The notes beneath the pieces were generated by a model, which saw only the letters and a list, made by a program, of their open reading frames with translations, was not told the DNA's origin and did not search any database. The position numbers were made by a program, and so were the translations under genes. From Methylophaga sp. (GTDB taxonomy: Bacteria > Pseudomonadota > Gammaproteobacteria > Nitrosococcales > Methylophagaceae): a stretch of DNA of 64,000 nt. The DNA lies in assembly GCA_020831825.1 (NCBI GenBank), contig JAFIFW010000012.1:310001-374000 (forward strand). The letters run 5' to 3'. Positions 17,429 through 24,825 of the stretch are shown here, one piece after another; positions within the stretch are counted from its first letter, which is position 1, and each line of letters begins with the position of its first letter.

Positions 17429-18873
17429 CGCCTTTCCATTAATGCAATTTCAGTTTCAACACTTCGAATTCTGGCGGTCAGTCGTGACAACTGAAACTCA
17501 TCATCACGTGCTTGTTCTGCAGCCAATCGTAACTGATCGACAGCAGCATGCAACTGACCTGACGAGTAATAATACTCTGCCAGTGCGCCGTGTGAAGCAC
17601 TTCTCTGCCCCATATCCCCGTGAGCTTGAGCTAGTAATCGATAAATCACTCGTGAAGGAGCACCCATTTCAAGCTGACGCTGCAGGATGTTTACTGCCTT
17701 CCCCGGTTGACGTGTTTGCAACAACGCCCTGACATGTTTTATGGAAAGCGCGTAATGATCGGGATAGAGGCTCTGGTTATCTTGGTAAATAGCCAAGGCA
17801 GCATTCGGTCTGCCAACAGCCATTTCAATATCGGCCATCGCCAAGTGATAAGTGAGACGGTCATCGTCTGCGTCGAGCAGCGGTTTCAACATTTCACGCG
17901 CTCGACCAGTATCCCCCTGCGCCAACAATGCCATGGCAAAACCATATTTGACCGCCGTAGGATCGCCATCCGTGGTGTCCAGCATGTGCTGGTATTGTTG
18001 AACCAGTTCATTGAGGTTGTTGGTGGTAAGTACGCGAAGCTTTTCTTGCATCAGGTAAAATTGCAGCTCATCGCGAACAGTTGGCACTTTTTGCAGATTA
18101 GCGGCACGACCGCGAGCGTCTGCAATACGAGCAGTGGTCACCGGGTGCGTTCTCAAAAACTCTGGCACGGTACTTCCGCCATAAAAACGTCCCGCGTATT
18201 GCAGTTTTTCGAAGAACGCAGGCATTGCGTGTGGATCAAAGCCACTGCGCACCAACATTTGCATACCCAGATTATCGGCCTCGGCTTCATGCGCACGGCT
18301 ATAATCAAGCTGCAATTGAATCGCCCCACCCTGAACTGCCATGATCGCAGCACTGCCGATATTCGGGTCATAAGCTCCGAGCAAGGCAGCTGCCAGCATT
18401 GCAGCGGTCAGTGGCATGTTCATCTGTTGTTGACGTTCATATCTGCGCAGCAAATGTCGTTGAGTGACGTGTGCAATCTCATGCGCCACGACTGAGGCGA
18501 GTTCATCCTCGCGTTCGGCGGCCAGCATCAAACCGCTGTGAATACCGATAAAACCACCAGGTGCCGCAAAAGCATTGATGCTGGAGTCAGGCACCATGAA
18601 AAATTTGAAAGGTCGTCCGGGGTCGTCGCTGTTGTGTGCCAGACGAAAGCCTAGAGAAGTGATGTAACTATTGATTTCAGGGTCTTCAACCAGATCCACC
18701 GCCTGTTGCATTTGCCAGAAAAAAGACTGGCCGACCCGATATTCCTCCATCGGAGAAACCAGGGCACCGGCACTATCTCCCATTTCGGGCAAGGCAATCT
18801 CTGCCGTGGCGATTTTGCCAGAAAGCAACATCAGCAACAGCAGTGATATATGAAAAAATGATTTTGTCAGCAT
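17425..18873 (-). CDS. bepA: BepA-type periplasmic M48 metalloprotease with TPR domain
   Basis: 482-residue periplasmic protease and chaperone for outer-membrane proteins (BepA/YfgC family). Signal peptide at 1-24, M48 protease domain with zinc motif HEIAH at 131-135 (ASVVAHEIAHVTQRHL) and the third ligand Glu in SRAHEAEADNLGMQML, then TPR repeats from about 300 to the end. It is the first gene of the chain ending in the LuxR regulator and overlaps soxY by 4 bp. A BepA gene leading a sox operon is unusual. Divergent from tusA, 100 bp away. Confidence 0.92.
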   Translation of the reverse strand: MLTKSFFHISLLLLMLLSGKIATAEIALPEMGDSAGALVSPMEEYRVGQSFFWQMQQAVDLVEDPEINSYITSLGFRLAHNSDDPGRPFKFFMVPDSSINAFAAPGGFIGIHSGLMLAAEREDELASVVAHEIAHVTQRHLLRRYERQQQMNMPLTAAMLAAALLGAYDPNIGSAAIMAVQGGAIQLQLDYSRAHEAEADNLGMQMLVRSGFDPHAMPAFFEKLQYAGRFYGGSTVPEFLRTHPVTTARIADARGRAANLQKVPTVRDELQFYLMQEKLRVLTTNNLNELVQQYQHMLDTTDGDPTAVKYGFAMALLAQGDTGRAREMLKPLLDADDDRLTYHLAMADIEMAVGRPNAALAIYQDNQSLYPDHYALSIKHVRALLQTRQPGKAVNILQRQLEMGAPSRVIYRLLAQAHGDMGQRSASHGALAEYYYSSGQLHAAVDQLRLAAEQARDDEFQLSRLTARIRSVETEIALMERR

Positions 18874-18973
18874 GCCGCTTAGACTCTGTTCTTTGAGGAC
18901 GGTTCCGGCAAGACAAGCCCCTGGTTTGTGTTTATCATTCTAATTATCTCAATTAGATTTTGGACTGTCTGCC

Positions 18974-19207
18974 ATGTCAGCATTTGATGTTGAAGTTGAT
19001 ACCTCAGGACTCAACTGCCCGTTACCTGTACTCAAGGCTCGTAAAGCGCTCGCCGATATGAGCGCCGGCCAAAAACTGCACCTTATCGTAACAGATAAGG
19101 GTGCCAACAAGGATATACCGGCATTTTGCAAAATGACCGGAAACCAGTTGGTCGAAAACTACGAGCAAGCCGGTAAACTGCATTTCATTTTGGAAAAAGG
19201 AGCTTGA
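18974..19207 (+). CDS. tusA: TusA-family sulfur carrier
   Basis: 77-residue sulfur-relay protein. The CPxP motif with the persulfide Cys15 is present (LNCPLPVLKARKALADM), and KLHLIVTDKGANKDIPAFCKMTGNQL is typical of the TusA fold. The gene for a DsrE2-like protein follows after 1 bp. This TusA-DsrE2 pairing is known from sulfur-oxidising bacteria where it moves sulfane sulfur in the cytoplasm, so it fits with the soxYZ genes divergent from it. It could also serve tRNA thiolation. Confidence 0.93.
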   Translation: MSAFDVEVDTSGLNCPLPVLKARKALADMSAGQKLHLIVTDKGANKDIPAFCKMTGNQLVENYEQAGKLHFILEKGA

Positions 19208-19208
19208 G

Positions 19209-19673
19209 ATGGCCAAAAAACTCGCCATTATTGCCAGCAAAGGTACGCTTGATGGTGCCTACCCTCCTTTCCTGTTGGCATCAACCGCAGCGGCGCTGGG
19301 CTTTGAAGCCAAGATTTTTTTCACTTTCTATGGTTTGCAACTGCTGAAAAAAGACCTCTCCTTGAAAGTCTCGCCACTGGGAAACCCCGCCATGCCAATG
19401 CCGGTTCCTGTGCCCAGTCTGATTCAAGTGATTCCAGGCATGGAAGCCTTCGCCACGTGGATGATGAAACGCAAGCTCAAAAGCAAAGGCGTCGCCAGTG
19501 TCGAGGAACTACGCAGCATTTGCCTGGAAAGCGAGGTTGAGCTGATTGCCTGCCAGATGACGGTTGATTTGTTTGATTTTAAACAAGAAGATTTCATTGA
19601 TGGCATCAGCAGCGGCGGTGCTGCAACGTTTCTTGAATTTGCCAGCGATGCTGATATCACCCTGTACATCTGA
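19209..19673 (+). CDS. DsrE2-like sulfurtransferase
   Basis: 154-residue protein of the DsrE/DsrF/DrsH-like superfamily. Seen: KLAIIASKGTLDGAYPPFLLASTAAALG, a region with GNPAMPMPVPVP that marks the DsrE2 type, a conserved Cys in ELIACQMTVDLF, and the C-terminal GGAATFLEFASDADITLYI. A hydrophobic stretch near 15-40 may contact the membrane. It starts 1 bp after tusA and is surely co-translated with it. No rhodanese-TusA-DsrE2-hdr cluster follows. Confidence 0.9.
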   Translation: MAKKLAIIASKGTLDGAYPPFLLASTAAALGFEAKIFFTFYGLQLLKKDLSLKVSPLGNPAMPMPVPVPSLIQVIPGMEAFATWMMKRKLKSKGVASVEELRSICLESEVELIACQMTVDLFDFKQEDFIDGISSGGAATFLEFASDADITLYI

Positions 19674-19717
19674 ATCCAGTCACCACCATTAAGCTGGCAC
19701 GCTAAAGGAGTTCCGCC

Positions 19718-20323
19718 ATGCAGTTTGTCTGGGGAATATTGCTCAAAGGGCTGGCAGCAGTTCTGCCGGTCGGACTGACCCTCTATTTCATCTACTGGCT
19801 CAGTCTTTCAATTGAGCGCCTGATGCACCCATTGCTTGATTACCTGGTCCCTGGTGAATATTACTGGCCAGGACTCGGACTGCTGACCGGGCTAATGTTC
19901 CTGTTTTTGATTGGTCTGGCAGTCAATGCCTGGCTGATACAGAGCATCCTTGGACTCGGCGAATCCTTGTTAAGCAGGATCCCACTGATAAAATCCATCT
20001 ACGGAGCCATCCGTGATTTCACAGACTTCTTTGCTAATGGTCAGCAGCGGCAATCACTCAGTAACGCCGTTGCCATTGAAATAGGCGGTGTTCGTCTGCT
20101 TGGCTTCAAAGTACAAGACAATGTTGACGATGTGCTACCCCAACAAGCAGACCAGGATCTTATCGCCGTCTATTTGCCCCTGAGTTATCAAATCGGCGGT
20201 TATACCGTCTGTTTGCCCAGAACTTCTGTCATCGATTTGGAAATGGGCAACGAAGAAACCATGCGCTGGATCTTGACTGCAGGACTGTCAAAATCGGAAA
20301 AATCCTCTCAGCAACATCGGTAA
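19718..20323 (+). CDS. DUF502-family membrane protein
   Basis: 201-residue membrane protein with two clear helices (about 8-30 and 47-73) and a soluble C-terminal domain. DUF502 hallmarks: PVGLTLYFIYWL, RIPLIKSIYGAIRDFTDFF, and VYLPLSYQIGGYTVCLPRTSVIDLEMGNEETMRWILTAG-like end. No function is established for the family. AAAGGAG lies before the ATG. It may be in the tusA-dsrE2 transcript, with a 44 bp gap. Confidence 0.88.
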   Translation: MQFVWGILLKGLAAVLPVGLTLYFIYWLSLSIERLMHPLLDYLVPGEYYWPGLGLLTGLMFLFLIGLAVNAWLIQSILGLGESLLSRIPLIKSIYGAIRDFTDFFANGQQRQSLSNAVAIEIGGVRLLGFKVQDNVDDVLPQQADQDLIAVYLPLSYQIGGYTVCLPRTSVIDLEMGNEETMRWILTAGLSKSEKSSQQHR

Positions 20324-20327
20324 ACGA

Positions 20328-20404
20328 TGGCGTCCCCGACAGGAGTCGAACCTGTGGCCTTCCCCTTAGGAGGGGGACGCTCTATCCAGCTGAGCTACGG
20401 GGAC
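20328..20404 (-). tRNA. tRNA-Arg (anticodon CCT)
   Basis: Reads GTCCCCG at the 5' end and CGGGGAC plus discriminator G and encoded CCA at the 3' end, so the acceptor stem is perfect. D-loop with AGCTGGATAGAG, anticodon loop CT-CCT-AA on a CCCCC-type stem, and the T-loop GTTCGACTC are all in place. It decodes AGG. The stop codon of the DUF502 gene lies 5 bp beyond its 3' end on the other strand. Confidence 0.96.
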
Positions 20405-20582
20405 ACTGGCCTAGCATTATAGCAGGGCTGTTTTGGAGCTACGAATTCATAACCATTGAGTCGATGGTTGAACGGTAATCAGTCATTAGAAAACTTGGTC
20501 GTTCGGGGCTTTCTCATCTTTCTCTCTACGGTTTATGGGATCAGCTTAAAATGCGCTGATATCATATGATGATCTCAAGAAA

Positions 20583-20600
20583 GTCCAGTTGAAGCTGGAC
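20583..20600 (+). other. Hairpin in ilvD leader
   Basis: GTCCAG/CTGGAC stem of 6 bp with loop TTGAAG, 40 bp before the ilvD start. There is no T-run and I see no leader peptide rich in Ile, Val or Leu, so attenuation is not supported. Confidence 0.3.
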
Positions 20601-20639
20601 GTTCAATTTCTCTTAATAACGAACCGGTAAGGCCAAGCA

Positions 20640-22313
20640 ATGACAGATACGCGAAAACATTCGTCTAAAGTGGTAGACGGCACCGGCAAAGCACCTGCCA
20701 GGGCAATGTTACGTGCAGTGGGTTTCAAAGATGCCGATTTTCAGAAACCTCAAATTGGCATCGCTTCAACCTGGAGCATGGTCACTCCCTGCAATATGCA
20801 TATCAATCAATTAGCTGACTTTGCCTGCGAAGGCGCCAATGAAGCCGGCGGTAAAGGGGTTATCTTCAACACCATCACCATTTCTGACGGCATTGCTAAT
20901 GGCACGATTGGCATGAAATATTCATTGGTGTCTCGTGAAGTAATTGCCGACTCGATTGAGGCCGTAGCCGGCTGTCAGGGGTTTGATGGCCTGGTTGCAA
21001 TTGGAGGCTGTGATAAAAATATGCCGGGCTGTCTGATTGGCCTTGCCCGTCTGAACCGCCCCGCCGTGTTTGTCTATGGCGGCACAATCCAGCCCGGTGC
21101 CAATCACACTGATATTGTTTCTGTATTCGAGGCCGTGGGAAAACACGCTCGAGGTGATATCTCGGCAGAGGAACTAAAACAGATTGAACAAACGGCGATA
21201 CCCGGTGCCGGTTCCTGTGGAGGAATGTACACCGCCAATACCATGGCATCGGCCATTGAAGCCCTGGGTATGAGCCTGCCCGACAGTTCTGCTCAAGAAG
21301 CCATCTCTCCCTCAAAAGCAGAGGATTGTCGCCGGGCAGGCGCTGCCGTTGTGTCCTTGCTGGAACAGGACATCAAGCCCACTGACATCATGACAAAGCA
21401 GGCTTTTGAAAATGCTATCACTACGTTAATTGCACTGGGGGGCTCGACCAATGCTGTTTTACACATCTTGGGAATGGCTCATGCGGTGGATGTTGATCTG
21501 ACATTGGATGATTTTGCACGCATTGGCCGCCAAGTCCCGGTATTGGCAGACTTGCGTCCCAGCGGCAAATATATGATGTCGGAACTGATCGCCATCGGCG
21601 GGATACAACCACTAATGAAAAGTCTTCTGGATCGGGGGCTGTTGCATGGCGATTGTCTGACTGTGACAGGCAAGACCCTGGCTGAGAACCTGGCCGATGT
21701 TGCGCCCTATCCCACTGACCAGAATATTATTCACTCATTCGAACAGCCGATCAAAAAAGACAGTCATTTGGTGATTCTCAAAGGCAACCTAGCTCCTGAA
21801 GGGGCAGTGGCTAAAATTACCGGTAAGGAGGGGTTACGGTTTACCGGTAAGGCCCGGGTATTCCATTCTGAAGAAGAGGCTCAGCAGGCCATCCTGAATG
21901 GCACCGTGGTTAAAGGAGACGTCATCGTCATCCGCTACGAAGGCCCTAAAGGCGGCCCGGGAATGCGTGAGATGCTGAGCCCCACTTCTGCCCTAATCGG
22001 TAAAGGTCTCGGTAAAGACGTGGCCTTAATTACTGACGGCCGTTTCTCCGGCGGCAGCCACGGCTTTGTGGTAGGTCACATCACCCCTGAAGCCTTTGAC
22101 GGTGGCCCGATTGCACTGATTGAAAATGGTGATGAAATAACCATTGATGCAGAAGCCGCAGAAATACACCTACACTTGAGTGATAGCAAAATTGAACAAA
22201 GACGCAAAGCTTGGCAACCTCTTCCTCCGCGCTATACCCGCGGACTATTAGCAAAATATGCCAAAACGGTTTCGTCGGCATCGGAAGGAGCGGTCACCGA
22301 TAAAAACCTCTGA
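20640..22313 (+). CDS. ilvD: Dihydroxy-acid dehydratase
   Basis: Fe-S dehydratase that makes the 2-keto acid precursors of valine, isoleucine and leucine. 557 residues, the shorter IlvD form. Cluster-ligand cysteines are in [13 protein letters not shown] and [12 protein letters not shown], and also MVTPCNMH. The C-terminal block [21 protein letters not shown] and [22 protein letters not shown] is diagnostic. Start ATG with TAAGG upstream. Other ilv genes are not in the window. A 235 bp leader separates it from the tRNA. Confidence 0.96.
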   Translation: MTDTRKHSSKVVDGTGKAPARAMLRAVGFKDADFQKPQIGIASTWSMVTPCNMHINQLADFACEGANEAGGKGVIFNTITISDGIANGTIGMKYSLVSREVIADSIEAVAGCQGFDGLVAIGGCDKNMPGCLIGLARLNRPAVFVYGGTIQPGANHTDIVSVFEAVGKHARGDISAEELKQIEQTAIPGAGSCGGMYTANTMASAIEALGMSLPDSSAQEAISPSKAEDCRRAGAAVVSLLEQDIKPTDIMTKQAFENAITTLIALGGSTNAVLHILGMAHAVDVDLTLDDFARIGRQVPVLADLRPSGKYMMSELIAIGGIQPLMKSLLDRGLLHGDCLTVTGKTLAENLADVAPYPTDQNIIHSFEQPIKKDSHLVILKGNLAPEGAVAKITGKEGLRFTGKARVFHSEEEAQQAILNGTVVKGDVIVIRYEGPKGGPGMREMLSPTSALIGKGLGKDVALITDGRFSGGSHGFVVGHITPEAFDGGPIALIENGDEITIDAEAAEIHLHLSDSKIEQRRKAWQPLPPRYTRGLLAKYAKTVSSASEGAVTDKNL

Positions 22314-22435
22314 GCAGGTCAGTCACGAAACACAGCTTATTCTGACCCAAGGTGTCCGCAAGAGACGGTGACTCTTCGTTAAAGCTCAACCAGCTTAAAC
22401 AGTCAAATAAGTTAGATAGTGTTGAATAAAAAAGC

Positions 22436-22462
22436 GCTCTATCCAGCTGAGTTACGGCGGGG
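22436..22462 (-). pseudogene. 5' tRNA fragment (D-arm remnant)
   Basis: The minus strand reads CCGTAACTCAGCTGGATAGAGCGC, the 5' acceptor and D-arm of a tRNA, then breaks off into T-runs with no anticodon or T arm. It closely resembles the tRNA-Arg 2 kb away (GTAGCTCAGCTGGATAGAGCG). It may be the trace of a deleted tRNA gene or of an element that used a tRNA as target. No integrase is next to it. Confidence 0.6.
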
Positions 22463-22513
22463 TGACTGTGTATTACAACAGGCTATCCTCTTCGGGTTTA
22501 CTCTAGATCAGCT

Positions 22514-23431
22514 TTAATGCATTGCCGTTGCTTTTTCAAAGACATAAAACAAATTCGGTTCACTGGTGATATAAATCCGGCTATCAGCATCGATTGCAAC
22601 GCCCTCAGCCTGAGGAATGTTGGCTGAAAGACCGTGGAATCCCCGCCACAAATTCAAGCTGCCAAGCAGCTTGCCATCGGCGTCATACTCTGCGAGCAGA
22701 CGCGATTCATGACTTAGCAACAGCATGGTATCGCCATGTGGGCCGTGAGTCACTGATGACAAATCCCGCAGAGCAAGTCGATTAAAGCGCCCAGGCGTGA
22801 CCTCTGTGACAGACAGTTGATCCTTGCCGTTTGCCTGCTCGACAAAACCCGTTATTTGTAACACTCGAAGCGGATTTCGCTCAGTCACCACCAGCAAACG
22901 CTGATGATGTTCATCCCAGGAGACACCCTCAAAGCTCTTGTTTCGGCGAATGTTTAGATCCAACTTGAGTTGGGGTACATCAGTGATATCGACTGACAAA
23001 CTGTCTGGCCTGATTTCTATCAGCATCAGACGATGTTCAGCCTCATCGACAATAGCGTAATGATGACCTCTGATGTGGGTAATCCCTTCAACATCCTTGA
23101 CGCCTTGTAAAGCAATCTTGCGAATCAGATCACCCGAGGCGGACAGCTCGACAATTGATGATTGACCATTGATCACTGAAAACAAAGTACCTGTCTCGTG
23201 ATTGTAGGTAAGTCCTGACAGATCGCTGTCCACTCCGCTAATTGGTAAAGCATCAATAGTGACGGTGTATCGACCCAGCTCAAGTGATGTGTGAGGACTC
23301 ACCGCAGAAAAACCAGGTTTGATGGAATACCAGAGCAAGGCCTCGAGTCTGGCGGCGTATATTACCAGTGAAAACAACAGCAAGAACAGGATGGAAATCT
23401 GTAATTTACCCAAGTGCAACATCGCTTTCAT
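22514..23431 (-). CDS. SdiA-regulated-family beta-propeller protein
   Basis: 305-residue protein with an N-terminal membrane anchor (about 10-30) and a periplasmic domain of the SdiA-regulated/YjiK family, a predicted six-blade propeller. Seen: SGVDSDLSGLTYNHETGTLFSVING, GVKDVEGITHIRGHHYAIVDE, KSFEGVSWDEHHQRLLVVTER, and SANIPQAEGVAIDADSRIYITSEPNLFYVF. Function is not established. ATG 23431 was preferred because AAGGAA lies 7 bp upstream. It diverges from rpfG, and 257 bp between them hold no visible gene. Confidence 0.85.
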   Translation of the reverse strand: MKAMLHLGKLQISILFLLLFSLVIYAARLEALLWYSIKPGFSAVSPHTSLELGRYTVTIDALPISGVDSDLSGLTYNHETGTLFSVINGQSSIVELSASGDLIRKIALQGVKDVEGITHIRGHHYAIVDEAEHRLMLIEIRPDSLSVDITDVPQLKLDLNIRRNKSFEGVSWDEHHQRLLVVTERNPLRVLQITGFVEQANGKDQLSVTEVTPGRFNRLALRDLSSVTHGPHGDTMLLLSHESRLLAEYDADGKLLGSLNLWRGFHGLSANIPQAEGVAIDADSRIYITSEPNLFYVFEKATAMH

Positions 23432-23688
23432 AACGTTTCCTTGTTCGTCGAACATAGAATGAGTGCTTGATTCAGCAACCGAAGATGCTCAATTAACTGT
23501 TACAGCCTGAAGTAACAAACTTAACTGGCGCTTAAACGACAGGAACAGTTAAGTCATGGACAGTCAGGCCACGATAAAACATAATTGGCAGATGGTTGAA
23601 ATCAGGCGCGGCAGTTTGTCTGCCACTGAAAATCTGCGTTACATCCGATTGCAGGAGGCAGCTGGCAAGCGCACTCACAATGAGGACG

Positions 23689-24822
23689 ATGACTGTGACT
23701 GCTCATAATGCGAAACCAATTCAAAACGATTTTGAGACGGCGAGAAAACGTAACATTATTAAAAAAGTCAAACGAGTAGCGATCATCGATGATCAATCTA
23801 CCGGGCGCACCATCCTGAGCAAAATAATTCAGCAAATTGACTATGCACTGGAAGTTTTGACTTTCTCGACACCGGCATCTGCACTTGAGTGGCTGACTCA
23901 AAATGACCCCGATCTGATCATCACCGACTACAAAATGCCAGAGATGAATGGCATTCAACTGATCAAGGCCATTCGCGATCTCGAACACTGTGAAAATGTT
24001 CCGATTGTAATGATCACCATTGTCAATGACAGGGCTGTTCGTTACGAGGCGCTGGAGGCTGGTGCAACGGCTTTTCTTACTCGCCCTCTCGACCAGATTG
24101 AATGTCGAACCAGTTGCCGAAACCTGCTGCAAATGCACGAACAGCACCTCATTATCGCTGATAGAGCTGAGCTTCTGGCCCGGCAGGTTGAAATCGCCAC
24201 ACAGCAAATTGTCCAGCGTGAAAAAGAAACGATTCTTCGTCTTGCCAAGGCGGGTGAATATCGAGATGAAGGCACGGGAAACCATGTGGTTCGCATGGCC
24301 AAATATTCGAGACTGATTGCTGAAGCCATGCAATGCTTCAGTGCACAAGAATGTGAAGATCTGGAATATGCCGCACCGATGCATGATATTGGAAAAATTG
24401 GCATTCCCGACCAGATTCTGCAAAAGCCAGGCCCGCTGTCAGCGGAAGAATGGGTCGTGATGAAAACCCACGCCACCATCGGCCATGAAATTCTCTCGGA
24501 CAGTCAATCCAAGTACATGCAACTCGGCGCGATTATTGCGCTCAACCACCACGAACGTTTTGATGGCAAAGGATATCCCGCAGGGCTGGCCGGCGAGCAG
24601 ATTCCACTGGTTGCTCGTGTAGTATCGGTGGCTGATATTTTTGATGCGCTGGTGACTGATAGGCCATACAAGCCAGCCTGGCCAATTGAAGAAGCGCTCG
24701 ACTACATCCAGCAACAATCCGGTCAATCACTAGACTCGCGCTGTGTCGAGGCATTTTTCAAACAATTGCCGCAAATCAAAGAGATTCACACACGTTACTC
24801 AGACGACTTAGACAAAGGTTAA
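23689..24822 (+). CDS. rpfG: RpfG-like response regulator with HD-GYP domain
   Basis: Receiver plus cyclic-di-GMP phosphodiesterase. The receiver has acidic IIDDQ, phospho-Asp in DLIITDYKMPEMNG, and Thr in MITIVND. The HD-GYP domain has GNHVVRMAKYSRLIAEAM, catalytic MHDIGKIGIPD, KTHATIGHEIL, and HHERFDGKGYPAGLAGEQIP with the GYP motif; all metal ligands look intact. I chose ATG 23689 because GAGGA precedes it; the open frame extends to 23596. rpfC starts 3 bp after the stop. With RpfC it should lower c-di-GMP when DSF is sensed. Confidence 0.92.
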   Translation: MTVTAHNAKPIQNDFETARKRNIIKKVKRVAIIDDQSTGRTILSKIIQQIDYALEVLTFSTPASALEWLTQNDPDLIITDYKMPEMNGIQLIKAIRDLEHCENVPIVMITIVNDRAVRYEALEAGATAFLTRPLDQIECRTSCRNLLQMHEQHLIIADRAELLARQVEIATQQIVQREKETILRLAKAGEYRDEGTGNHVVRMAKYSRLIAEAMQCFSAQECEDLEYAAPMHDIGKIGIPDQILQKPGPLSAEEWVVMKTHATIGHEILSDSQSKYMQLGAIIALNHHERFDGKGYPAGLAGEQIPLVARVVSVADIFDALVTDRPYKPAWPIEEALDYIQQQSGQSLDSRCVEAFFKQLPQIKEIHTRYSDDLDKG

Positions 24823-24825
24823 TTA

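Noticed and set aside
20583..20600. Attenuator of ilvD
   Set aside because: No leader peptide rich in branched-chain codons and no T-run after the hairpin.
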